In this document: one piece after another, positions 28,197-36,952 of the stretch
How the letters are laid out: each line of letters opens with the position of its first letter
How positions within the stretch are numbered: position 1 is the stretch's first letter
DNA from: Parasutterella muris
GTDB lineage: Bacteria; Pseudomonadota; Gammaproteobacteria; Burkholderiales; Burkholderiaceae_F
DNA: 64,000 nucleotides
NCBI RefSeq assembly: GCF_943193095.1
Contig: NZ_CALPCV010000013.1
Coordinates: 3,260-67,259 of the forward strand
Direction: 5' to 3'
Program-made: the position numbers and the translations under genes
Notes under the pieces: model-generated
Told to the model about the DNA's origin: nothing
Seen by the model: the letters and a program-made list of their open reading frames with translations, nothing else
Database searches by the model: none

Positions 28197-31100
28197 TCAG
28201 CTATTGGTTACGGGGTTGATTTTTGGGTTCAGTTTCTTTTTTGAAGCGGTTTTCTGATTTCCGACGCTCGTTTGTTTAGTGCTTGTGCCGGTTTTCTTTG
28301 CGGACGTGCTCTTTTTAGCCGCGGCACTCTTGTTTGCCGAATTTGGTTTAGAAGCCGCTGCTTTTGACTGAGTCTTAGAAGGGGCAGTGGCCTTTGCAGA
28401 GGTTGCGGCTGGTTTTGCTCGTGAGGCGCCGGTCGTTCCCTTGGCCTTTGAAGAGGGAGAGCCCGATTTTGCGGCACCAGTTGCCTTCGTCGTCTTCGAG
28501 GATGTCTTGGCCGCAGCGCTGCTCGTTTTTGTGGTTTTAGCGCCGGAGGCGGTTTGCGATCCGGAAGCTGACTTTGTTTTAGAAGCGGCAGTCTTCTTAG
28601 AGGAGGCGCCGGCTGTCTTAGTCTTTGCAGGAGCGCTAGGACTTTTAATGACAGACGTTTTGACGGCTTCCTGAGCAGCAGTGCTGCAGGCTGCGTTCGC
28701 ACTTTTACCGGCACTGCTTGCTGCGGATTTACTGTGAGCGAAGCCAGACGCTTTCTCGTCAGAATCGACGGACTCCTGAGTATTAAAGGATTGAGGACAA
28801 TTGTTTTCAGGTTCGGCGCCGGGATCGACTTCTGCATAAACCGAGGGCAGCTCGATTGAGAATTCGTCTTGATCCTCATCCCCAAGCGCGCTTAAACCGC
28901 TGACCGCATCCGGCTCATCGTTGTACTCCTCATCTTCAGAAACATACTCTTCCCCTAATTCAGAGTCTTCAGCTAAAGCATTCTTACTAATCGCTTGAGC
29001 GTAAGACGCACTATCAGAAGCAGCAGGAGTATCGATCTTCGCTTTGAGAAGTGAAGTTGTTTCCATTTGATCGTTTGAAGACAGAGTGCTAACGGTAGTC
29101 TCTGTTTTCTTTGAGACTGCTTCAGACGAGGCAGCAGTATCCGCAGCTTTATCAGAAGCCTCGAGGCGAGCAGAACCTTTAAGGGACTGCGGGACCGGAT
29201 CAAAATACAAGTCTTCATCCTTGTTCGAAGGATTAATTGTGGGCTGTTCTTTTGCAGAAACGTCAGTTGCGGCCGCATCAACAGGCGCTTTATCAGAAAC
29301 CATAGACGCGGTGACACATTCAGAAGGAACAGGGCTAGAAGTCTTTGTCTGAGTTGACGCTTCTATGTCCTTATCTGTTTCTGCGGCAGCTTTGCAGACC
29401 ACTCGTGTATCGGTCTTCTCCGCGTTAACAGGACTGTTAAGTTCTGTTTGAGTCACTTTGGCGGCAAGGCCGTCGGCAGAGACTTCAGACTGTGGGGAAG
29501 ATAAAGTCTGACGAACTTCGGCGCTGGTCTTAGGCGCAGAAGCAGAAACTGCTTCTGCGTTCTGCGAAGCTGCGGACAGACCATTAGAAGAGCAGACAAT
29601 GGAGTTCTCAGTATCACTGTCGATGCTGTCAGAACCGTAATTCGTCGGACTCTCACCCTTTAAACTGACACAGGAGCCGGCAATCTGATCAACTACGTCT
29701 TGAGACGGAGCAAACAGATATTTAAGAGAAAGGCTAAGGCGGTTCAGAATGTTAGGGAATTCAGTTTCTTCCACTTGTGATTCAGAAGCATTGCAAGAAG
29801 AGGATTCACCGGAAACGTCCGCCTTATCTTCTTCGCTGCCTGCGGCATTGGGCTTTGCATCAGAAGCGGGAGCATTAACAGAAGCAGAAGGTTCCGCAGC
29901 GCATGTCTTAACAACATCCGTTTTGCCTTCAGCCTCTTCAGGCGCTGAGGAAGGACAATTAGAAGAGGATGCTTCAGCTTCTGCAGACGTAGGATCGGAC
30001 TTTTGTTCACTGGACTTTCTTTTGGGAAGAAGCTTCTCAGAGAGGCGCTTTCCTGCTCCCAACTGAATCTCGGTCGTATATTTAGCCGCTTCTTCCTTAT
30101 AGCGCTTTTCGCTTTCTTCGGAATTCTTCTTTGCGGTTGCCCAGAAGATACTCGAACGCATATTCTTCTTCTGCATGCGAGCCTTTTGATCTTCGCGGCT
30201 CTTCTCGCGAAGGACGTTTAAAAATAGAGAACTAAAGAAATTGTTGTCTCTCATCGCTTTTTCAGTAAGCGGTCCCACAGGATATGCCATGCGGTGTTCC
30301 TTCGTGCAGATCGTCGCTCTTTCTTCGGCGATCTCCTGCTTAGAAATGATCGGAAGTTCACGACCCTTTGCCATCTTTTTCTTTAAAGTGCTACAGTGAT
30401 CCTGATACTTTTTGAACCACTCGGAATTCGGCGCAAAATAACACTGCGGATTGATTAAGCGAAGAGAGCGAACGAATCTGGTGTCTGCGTCGGACTTTTT
30501 ATCGCTGCGCGTAGTGAACATCTGACCGGAAGGTTCCAATTCAAAAATACCGCACTGGACAGCGCCGGAGATGGAATTGATGCGATCCCAATCAATTGTC
30601 GGGAAAAGCTGCTTGAGTTTGGAGTGGACCAAGTTGAAGAACTTTTCTGTGACGAAAACCTCACCTTCATAGAAATGCACATACTCCTGATGATTAGCAC
30701 CGGAGTATTCGCTCAGCTCTTCTTCGAAGAGCGTGTTGATAGCGATCGCAAATACGGTTGTGAAAGAAGCGCTTCCTGCGGGACCGCTGGCTAAACGGCG
30801 CTCCAGATCTTTCTGAATGACCAGAGTCTGCGCTTGGTGAACCGCATCGGTGACGCCGCTGTAGTGCTCTTTGTAGTCACGGATATTCAGCGTGATAAAG
30901 GAATGAATACACGGGATCAAATCGTTGTCACCGCCCGCACGGATGAGTCGCCAGATGTTTTCGGAAACATCCTGGCAGACGATTAAAAGGGCGAGCGCAG
31001 AAACGTCACGGTCATTGCAGCCGCTATTGCGCAGCAAAGACAGAGTGCATCCGTCATTTCGTTTAAAGAAATCATACAGGCGCTCGGAAAAGTCAAACAC

Positions 31101-31493
31101 GTCTTCGCTATTGGAACGCATAATGAAGGAGCGGATTAGAGCAGGGAGCGGATTATAGAAAGCCATAATCACCACTGCGAGCTTAATGGAAAGGATGGCT
31201 TGTTCTCTGTCCTTAAGTGGAAGATGGAAATAGAGAATTGTGTCTCTCAGGATATAGAGTGCCTGAGAAGCACTCATCAGCGCAAAATTAAAATAACCAA
31301 GGGGTTCTTTAAATGAATCCCCGTCAGAGAGCGGAAGCCGCTGAACCCGCCTGGCTATCGAAGAAATCAGTTCAACAGCTGTTGGCAGCGTGTCATTGTC
31401 CGCCCATGCAGAAATCATTCTCTCGAAACTGTCGAGAGAAGTGACTTCTAAAGGCAGAAGCGGCTGTAGACAAGCGGAAAGACGGTGATTCAT
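28197..31493 (-). CDS. MobH/TraI_2-like relaxase-position protein lacking HD motifs, with acidic block and histone H1-like tail
   Basis: 1098 aa. Residues about 1-360 look like a distant TraI_2 (MobH) domain: a helix with GYFNFALMSASQAL where MobH has GGL-x-x-H-x-x-EVAL, then SIKLAVVIMAFYNPLP where MobH has ALLHD-x-GKP, and later NSISGAVQCGIFELEP where MobH has N-x-x-GALVH-like residues. If this alignment is right, all HD metal ligands are gone. Residues 360-470 are charged. About 480-860 is low-complexity Ser/Ala/Glu, about 870-920 is acidic, and 945-1098 is a Lys/Ala/Ser/Thr tail like histone H1. Position directly upstream of TraD is where traI lies in SXT and the gonococcal island. Function as an active relaxase is doubtful. 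Confidence 0.5.
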   Translation of the reverse strand: MNHRLSACLQPLLPLEVTSLDSFERMISAWADNDTLPTAVELISSIARRVQRLPLSDGDSFKEPLGYFNFALMSASQALYILRDTILYFHLPLKDREQAILSIKLAVVIMAFYNPLPALIRSFIMRSNSEDVFDFSERLYDFFKRNDGCTLSLLRNSGCNDRDVSALALLIVCQDVSENIWRLIRAGGDNDLIPCIHSFITLNIRDYKEHYSGVTDAVHQAQTLVIQKDLERRLASGPAGSASFTTVFAIAINTLFEEELSEYSGANHQEYVHFYEGEVFVTEKFFNLVHSKLKQLFPTIDWDRINSISGAVQCGIFELEPSGQMFTTRSDKKSDADTRFVRSLRLINPQCYFAPNSEWFKKYQDHCSTLKKKMAKGRELPIISKQEIAEERATICTKEHRMAYPVGPLTEKAMRDNNFFSSLFLNVLREKSREDQKARMQKKNMRSSIFWATAKKNSEESEKRYKEEAAKYTTEIQLGAGKRLSEKLLPKRKSSEQKSDPTSAEAEASSSNCPSSAPEEAEGKTDVVKTCAAEPSASVNAPASDAKPNAAGSEEDKADVSGESSSCNASESQVEETEFPNILNRLSLSLKYLFAPSQDVVDQIAGSCVSLKGESPTNYGSDSIDSDTENSIVCSSNGLSAASQNAEAVSASAPKTSAEVRQTLSSPQSEVSADGLAAKVTQTELNSPVNAEKTDTRVVCKAAAETDKDIEASTQTKTSSPVPSECVTASMVSDKAPVDAAATDVSAKEQPTINPSNKDEDLYFDPVPQSLKGSARLEASDKAADTAASSEAVSKKTETTVSTLSSNDQMETTSLLKAKIDTPAASDSASYAQAISKNALAEDSELGEEYVSEDEEYNDEPDAVSGLSALGDEDQDEFSIELPSVYAEVDPGAEPENNCPQSFNTQESVDSDEKASGFAHSKSAASSAGKSANAACSTAAQEAVKTSVIKSPSAPAKTKTAGASSKKTAASKTKSASGSQTASGAKTTKTSSAAAKTSSKTTKATGAAKSGSPSSKAKGTTGASRAKPAATSAKATAPSKTQSKAAASKPNSANKSAAAKKSTSAKKTGTSTKQTSVGNQKTASKKKLNPKINPVTNS

Positions 31494-31502
31494 TGAAAGA
31501 CC

Positions 31503-32831
31503 TTAGTGCCGATGCGGATTATGTGACGTGTTCTTTAAGTGTTTTTTGTTAAAACTTCCGCAGAAGTTTTTAATCAGTTCAGAATTTTTTTCTGTTGAGG
31601 GAATTTGGTTTAAATACTTTTCACTCCATTTATCGGGAAATCCTTTGAGCGCCCAGGCGCAATAATCGAACGGGCCGTCGTGATGCGCACTTTGTTTCAA
31701 GTAATTCAGAAAAGACTGGACCTTGGAAATAATTGCAACCAGATGGTTGTTATTGATGAACTGCGGCCACAGGGATGACTGTTTTGAAGTTTTGCCAGGC
31801 TGATAATTAAAGAATGGCGAGTGTTTAAGCGTGTAAAGCGAGACCAAAGCGGCACTCTTTTCAGACAGATCGTATTTTTTCATGCAGAGTACAGCCAGAC
31901 ATGCAGCAAACCCCATGAAGAAATACACCGAGTCTTTATTCACAACGTTGGCAGGAATCTTTTGGCCGTAAATATTCGGCTCAACAATCGTGCGAGCAGT
32001 TCCGTCCTTCCTAATCACTTTATGTGTCAAGCTGAAGTGCTTACCCATAAGACCTTTAGAGTAGATCTTCAAAAATTGAGAGAAATCTCCTTTAAAGTAC
32101 GAATCAGGGCGCTGTGACCTGGAAGATAGATTGGTATTCCAAAGCTTCATGAGGTTTATCAGTTCATTTGTGTTGAACGTCTTACTTCCTCTGAGCTTTA
32201 ATGTTGAGTCCAGAAAATCGAAGCAGCCTGTAACTTCTGAACATTTAAAGTTTGAGCTTGTACAGCACTTCCAAATACGACCAGAAATTTCGTCCCAACA
32301 AGGATTGGAAAGTTCCGAGGATTCGGATTCGTTGATATGCTTCAGAAAGCGCGCCTGCAGGGAGCGCCATTGAGAGCCGCTCAAGTCAAAGAGCATCGCG
32401 CTGATCATTCTGTTGCTGCACCTGGCTTGAAGCGCATAGTATATAAATGCCCAATTTCTGACAGTGCTCATTAAACGTGAGGAGCCCTTCTTCAAAGACG
32501 GGACAAGGCGCTCGATATCGTTTTCGTATTTGTCGATGCTGACCTTGTCGTTCAAAGAATACGCGTGGATCAAGGCGTGAAGCATATGTCTTGAAGGACG
32601 CTGTTTCTTTGTTTCAACGTAGCTTACCGTCGGCAGCTCCTCGAGCTGCAGCAAGGAGAATGGAATTGAAGCGGACAAAATCATAGGACTCGTAGGTTCA
32701 AGCAGTTGCGTGGGCGGGTTTATCAGTCTGTTGTTAAATCGATACTCATATGCGATACAAAGCATGTTGACGTCCCAAATGCCGAAAATTAGGCCGGTGC
32801 CAAGACAACTTTTATTAATGTTCTGAATCAT
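31503..32831 (-). CDS. Unknown 442-aa protein, first gene of the conjugation operon
   Basis: Not recognised. No signal peptide. Globular composition, with one moderately hydrophobic segment near residues 295-310 (YFFMGFAACLAVLCM). A ribosome site (AAAGG) precedes the ATG at 32831. It lies 9 bases before the TraI-like gene, so both are surely co-transcribed; the operon promoter must lie upstream of it. A structural resemblance in length and helix content to the N-terminal part of the neighbouring TraI-like protein is possible but could not be shown by eye. Its closeness to that gene suggests a DNA-processing or regulatory role; inference only. Confidence 0.65.
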   Translation of the reverse strand: MIQNINKSCLGTGLIFGIWDVNMLCIAYEYRFNNRLINPPTQLLEPTSPMILSASIPFSLLQLEELPTVSYVETKKQRPSRHMLHALIHAYSLNDKVSIDKYENDIERLVPSLKKGSSRLMSTVRNWAFIYYALQARCSNRMISAMLFDLSGSQWRSLQARFLKHINESESSELSNPCWDEISGRIWKCCTSSNFKCSEVTGCFDFLDSTLKLRGSKTFNTNELINLMKLWNTNLSSRSQRPDSYFKGDFSQFLKIYSKGLMGKHFSLTHKVIRKDGTARTIVEPNIYGQKIPANVVNKDSVYFFMGFAACLAVLCMKKYDLSEKSAALVSLYTLKHSPFFNYQPGKTSKQSSLWPQFINNNHLVAIISKVQSFLNYLKQSAHHDGPFDYCAWALKGFPDKWSEKYLNQIPSTEKNSELIKNFCGSFNKKHLKNTSHNPHRH

Positions 32832-32894
32832 AAGGACTACCTTTAATTAATATCAAAACAAAAAAATACTGTTTATCTCAAGCTGATAAGAAAT

Positions 32895-32924
32895 ATTTAA
32901 CATGTCTAATTATCGTATTTTCAA
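32895..32924 (-). promoter_or_regulatory. Candidate sigma-70 promoter of the conjugation operon
   Basis: On the minus strand TTGAAA (32924-32919) and TTAAAT (32900-32895) are separated by 18 bases, about 65 bases upstream of the first ATG of the operon. Located by eye in AT-rich DNA where chance matches are frequent. Confidence 0.35.
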
Positions 32925-32983
32925 AATTATTATGGTTAATAACGATCTACTTTTGAGTATCTTGTTGCCTGTTTTGGAATGGT

Positions 32984-33004
32984 CGGCGGTGAAAAACACC
33001 GCCG
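32984..33004. repeat. Perfect GC hairpin with A5 loop upstream of the conjugation operon
   Basis: The 8-bp arms 32984-32991 and 32997-33004 are fully complementary around five A. Neither strand has a T-run directly after it. A short GC hairpin isolated in AT-rich DNA just upstream of the relaxase-position genes may be an operator, a terminator without U-tract, or part of an origin of transfer. Confidence 0.55.
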
Positions 33005-33129
33005 GACATTCGCAGGTAATAAGTTAGATACACTAATAGGTAATTTTTCAAATGAGAAAGATTGTCAGCTGTATATCTTTCGACTAATGGCCGGGTGAAC
33101 AGTAGGTTTTACGCCTAGCTAATATTCCG

Positions 33130-33154
33130 TCTTCGGATTTTCCGAGTCCGAAGA
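33130..33154. repeat. Second hairpin in the operon upstream region
   Basis: 8-bp arms 33130-33137 and 33147-33154 around a 9-nt loop. The flanks (ctaat at 33118-33122 and attag at 33164-33168) can extend the structure with mismatches. Lies 126 bases from the previous hairpin, in the 32832-33236 stretch that otherwise holds no gene. Confidence 0.5.
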
Positions 33155-33236
33155 TGAGGAAACATTAGTCCTGACAAAGGTTTCTCTGAGAATTACAACT
33201 CAGACTCTTGGCCGAAGTTCGGAAGAAGATCCTTTA

Positions 33237-33482
33237 ATGTTTTCCAATCGTTCACAGCGGTCAATCACGCGATCCGGACTTTCCGATCATCATCAGTCCT
33301 CTCCGGAAACGAACTTTGTAAGTTCGCAGCCTGAGCCGGAAACAGCAGAGCTGTATCTTCGTTCATATATCTATCCTTATTACCAAGTGGTAGACAGACT
33401 GCCGATTGTCTACCCGGGTTCAAAAAAAAGTTTGCCTAGAGCAGCATTAGTTAATCGGTCGAACTATGCCGACCTTTTTTGA
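33237..33482 (+). CDS. Possible small hypothetical protein
   Basis: 81 codons from an ATG with a weak GGAAGA upstream. The product is Ser/Pro/Gln-rich at the start and ends in a Tyr-rich, basic region (LYLRSYIYPYYQVVDRLPIV). No family recognised. Divergent from the conjugation operon, so it could be a small regulator or a chance frame; codon content is not decisive. Confidence 0.3.
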   Translation: MFSNRSQRSITRSGLSDHHQSSPETNFVSSQPEPETAELYLRSYIYPYYQVVDRLPIVYPGSKKSLPRAALVNRSNYADLF

Positions 33483-34143
33483 CCTCTTGTCAGAAAATTT
33501 GCTGTTGCATTTTTCCCGAGTGAGATCGACGTGAAAGTGTTTATAAACAACTTTCGGTTGAATCGTGGTCCGAAGACTTGATTCGCTCAAGGCTCACTGT
33601 CAAGAGATGTACCTCCATTTCTCAGAGCCTCTACTCATCGAAGATAGGAGTGAATCTCTCGAGCATCGTTCACATTCATGAAAGAAAACTTTCTGTGATG
33701 ACACTCGGCCGTTTCTCGTTTGTTTAAAAAAGCGAGCTTCTTTAAAACAGAGCTGCATGCAGCTCCAAGTCCCGGTCTTACGAAACAGGCTTTGTGAAAT
33801 CCGAGGAGATCTAAGCATCGTTTCGCTGAGACGGCGTTTGCATCGGGGAATCCTTTTGCGCTAGCCGTCTCGCTGACGAATCGAACTGTACAGAGGGTTA
33901 GAAAAATAAAAAACAGATATTTTGGGTCAAAATTTTGAAAATTAACTTTGAATATATAAAATTCGGATAGAAGTAATTAATTGAATATTTGTAATTAAAT
34001 TTTTGTAAATTGATGAATTAAAGGTTCCGCAAAATTATTAAAAATTTCATGTAATTGATTGTTAACAAAAGATAATTTATCTATCTGGAAAGGGAGGAAT
34101 TATTAAATAGGGGTTAAATCTATTTCGAATTTCGTAAATTAAT
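33483..34143. other. AT-rich intergenic stretch before the IS110 element
   Basis: No convincing gene. The last 250 bases are extremely AT-rich. The left boundary of the IS110 element probably lies within this stretch or just before 34144, but no inverted or direct repeat marks it. Confidence 0.5.
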
Positions 34144-34225
34144 GACATGGAACCCCTTTGCTCCCAACGAGATCGAGGGAGCAAAATGGAAGTGATAACT
34201 TTCTCATTAAAGGTGATTCCATGTC
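34144..34225 (+). promoter_or_regulatory. Nested stem-loop leader overlapping the IS110 transposase start
   Basis: An outer 9-bp stem pairs 34144-34152 (gacatggaa) with 34217-34225 (ttccatgtc), which contains the transposase ATG (34221-34223). Inside it a second perfect 9-bp stem pairs 34157-34165 with 34177-34185 around an 11-nt loop. The start codon would be hidden in the folded RNA. IS110-family elements produce a guide (bridge) RNA from a non-coding end; whether this leader is that RNA or a translation switch is not known. Confidence 0.55.
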
Positions 34226-35333
34226 AGTTAGTAGGATACTCGCAAAAACGATCGACCCCGACCTCGAATATGAAGTCATTGGTATTGATTTGGCCAAGAA
34301 TTGTGTCAGTGCCGTTCTGTTAACAACAGATGGTGAAGTGATCGGTATTGATCGCCTTGACTATCCGGAGCTTGAGAAGAGCGCACAAGAGCTAAGCCCT
34401 ACGATATTCGCCATGGAGCCGTGCACTGAAATGAATTATTTAGTCCAAAAGTTAGAGGGTTGGGGACATCGCTGCTTGGTTATCAGCGGCAAGAATGTGC
34501 GGGATTACATTGAATCTCATTTTTCAAGTCAAAAAACTGATTTAAATGATGCTCAAGCAGTGGCTTTTCTAGCCAAAGATACACAACTGAGAACGATCAA
34601 AGCCAAAGATCCGGAGCAACAAAAGTACGCGAGCTTAACAACGCTACGGGAACAATATATCAAGCAATATAGACAGACCATTGTGTCTTTAAAAGGGATT
34701 TGTCAAGCCTGGGGACTGGATATATCGAAAGGGATCAGCGGAAAAGCTCGACTGATAGACCTGATCGAGAGTTATGTGGCATTTCCAGAAGAGCTGAGAG
34801 CGGGACTTGTTGACATGGTCACACACGCTCAAACAACTCAAAAGGTCTTAAATAAAATCACTAACACTCTGGAGGAGTTAGCAAAAAACGATAAAGTCTG
34901 CCAACTAATTCAAACGATTCCAGGGCTAGGACCGATCTACAGCAGCAGACTGCGTGCAACCATCGGAGATATCAGGAGATTCAAAACTCCTAAAGATTTT
35001 CCTGCCTATTATGGCTTGGTACCGAGAAGCATTGCTACGGGGTACAACGAGAAGAAGGGAAAAATTACCCATCGAGGAGACAAAACAATGAGATCCCTAA
35101 TGGTGCAAGGCGCAGGGTGTGTAGTCATTATGGCTACCAAAGGAACATTGGGGTCCAAGTAATTAACGAAGTGGATTCTAAAGAAACAAAAAGAGAAAAT
35201 GCCGTGGGGAAAGCTTGTATGCGCCGTTGCTGCAAAGCTTTTACGGATTGTTAGAGCTGTTCTTATCAGCAATAAACCATACAACCCGAAAATAGCAGGG
35301 GTTGCGAAATCTTCATTGCCCAAAGGGATCTAG
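34221..35333 (+). pseudogene. IS110/IS1111-family transposase, interrupted by an ochre codon
   Basis: Start taken at the ATG 34221 (MSVSRILAKT), with AAAGG just upstream. The N-terminal RuvC-like DEDD domain shows IGIDLAKN, FAMEPCTEMN and KTDLNDAQAVA; the C-terminal transposase_20 domain shows TIPGLGPIYSSRLRATIGDI and GLVPRSIATGYNEKKGKI. A TAA at 35160-35162 stops it after 313 codons, yet the same frame continues for 56 codons (LTKWILKKQKEKMPWGK onward) to 35333, the usual IS110 C-terminus. At the position where related enzymes read STGG, this one has ATGY, so a catalytic serine may also be missing. Probably inactive. Confidence 0.8.
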
Positions 35334-36136
35334 AGATTTAACTTACAGTTCGAGCACAATCGTCTACAACTAAGCATGAGAAAGCCGAAAGGCCCGCTCA
35401 ACAGCCCGGCAGACACAATTAGCTTTACAGCCATCTAATTTTAAGGGGCACGGGCGGACTGATCTTGAAGTTCATGGTAGGCAAATAGAATCAAATGAGA
35501 TTCTTGGAACAGCCTGAAGAGATTGGTAGATTGGCCTCTTCTGTATGCTGCAGCAGACGCATTTAACCTTGAACAAGATACCTAGATAATCAAAAAGTTA
35601 TGGAGAGGAGTCTTGCTTCGCAAGACTAGAGAAAAACTCTACCCTAAAGTGCTTGACGATTGCCGGGGTTCCAGAGATTGTGTTTTGGATTTATGTGGTA
35701 TGGTTTCTGTCTTAATAAAGTTCTGTCGTATTGGTAGAGGTCTGCTGGCTTGTGCTGTGCGGTTTCGCAGGGCGTTGAAGATTTCGCTCAAAGTCTTAGA
35801 AGGCGACTTAACTGGAGGAATCTCGATGGATAATTTGGTTAAATCGATTGAATGAAGATATTACAACGACTGATTTAGTAATCTGATGGATGAATGAAAT
35901 AATTACTTTGCATAAGCCTTTTTGTGCGGGCCTGGGTGTGTCAAACGACAATTTTAGTGAATTGGTCAATGAAGTGGCCTATTAGACGACTATCCAGAAT
36001 TAAATGTTGAAGTTGCGCTACTTGTTGGCGAAGTTTTTATTGTTACCCTATTACGGTTTCAGACGCTTCGCTGTCTCTGAGTCAGTTGGTTTTATAATAT
36101 TATATTTCTTTCAGTTTTGTCCTAGAAGGATTTGTT
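35334..36136. other. Long non-coding stretch after IS110
   Basis: About 800 bases without a convincing gene. The first 200 bases may be the non-coding right end of the IS110 element. An 80-codon frame at 35613-35855 has no family and no ribosome site. A TATAAT at 36093-36098 lies about 40 bases before the ABC permease start and may be its -10 box, but no -35 was found. Otherwise nothing seen. Confidence 0.4.
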
Positions 36137-36946
36137 GTGGCGCTTGGAACGGAATATAAAAATTGGCAAGGATTTGAAGATGTAAAGGAAGGAATTTCGG
36201 ATATCCAACTTCCTCTATTACTTGCAAAGTCCGAAATTAAACGGCGCTATAGACGCTCAACTCTTGGCCCCTTTTGGATCACCATTTCAACTGCGGTAAC
36301 TATTACAACTATAGGATTTATTTTTGGGAAAATCTTTAAGTCACCCCTTTCCGAATTTCTCCCCTTTATTGCTGCGGGATTAATTTTGTGGAACTTTATT
36401 TCTTCGACAATTAGTGATTCATGCGACGTCTTCGTCCAATCTGAGGCATCAATAAAACAACTTCCGTTGCCCCTGTTCACTTATGTGGAGCAATTAGTCA
36501 TTAGGAACTTTTATATTTTTTTACATAACATTGTAATTTTCCCTGTTGTCTGTTTTGTGACAGGGAGAGCATTGGGTTTAAATTGTTTTCTTTCTATACC
36601 TGGCATTATTCTTGTTTTGTTAAACTTATCATGGGTAAGTTTAGCCTTAGGTATAGTGTGTACAAGATATAGGGACTTAGCGCAGATTGTGAAGAGCATT
36701 CTACAAATTCTGTTCTACGTCACTCCAATTATCTGGATGCCTAACCAAGTGTCTGCGAGGGTTGCCTCCATATTTGTTGAATTAAACCCTGTCTACCATA
36801 TTTTATCTAATGTGCGAGCTCCGTTGATGAATAATCAGCCTTCCATGCTTAATTGGATTGTATCGATATTAGTGGCAGTATTAGGTTGGGCTGTAACGAT
36901 AATTTTATTTAATCATTATAAAAAACGAATTGCTTATTGGTTATAG
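36137..36946 (+). CDS. wzm: ABC-2 polysaccharide export permease (Wzm type)
   Basis: 269 aa. Starts with GTG at 36137, six bases after AAGGA. Short cytoplasmic N-terminus with the conserved LLAKSEIKRRYRRSTLGPFW coupling segment, then six membrane helices: the ABC2_membrane fold of Wzm/KpsM-type permeases. Together with the ATPase immediately downstream (6-base gap) it exports a complete lipid-linked polysaccharide across the inner membrane. First gene of the polysaccharide locus in this window. Confidence 0.9.
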   Translation: MALGTEYKNWQGFEDVKEGISDIQLPLLLAKSEIKRRYRRSTLGPFWITISTAVTITTIGFIFGKIFKSPLSEFLPFIAAGLILWNFISSTISDSCDVFVQSEASIKQLPLPLFTYVEQLVIRNFYIFLHNIVIFPVVCFVTGRALGLNCFLSIPGIILVLLNLSWVSLALGIVCTRYRDLAQIVKSILQILFYVTPIIWMPNQVSARVASIFVELNPVYHILSNVRAPLMNNQPSMLNWIVSILVAVLGWAVTIILFNHYKKRIAYWL

Positions 36947-36952
36947 AAATAA

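Noticed and set aside
28387..28674. 95-codon plus-strand frame of Ala/Val/Glu repeats
   Set aside because: Mirror image of the Lys/Ala-rich tail of the TraI-like protein; low complexity makes false frames.
35613..35855. 80-codon plus-strand frame
   Set aside because: No start signal and no recognisable family; possibly a scrap of a decayed element.
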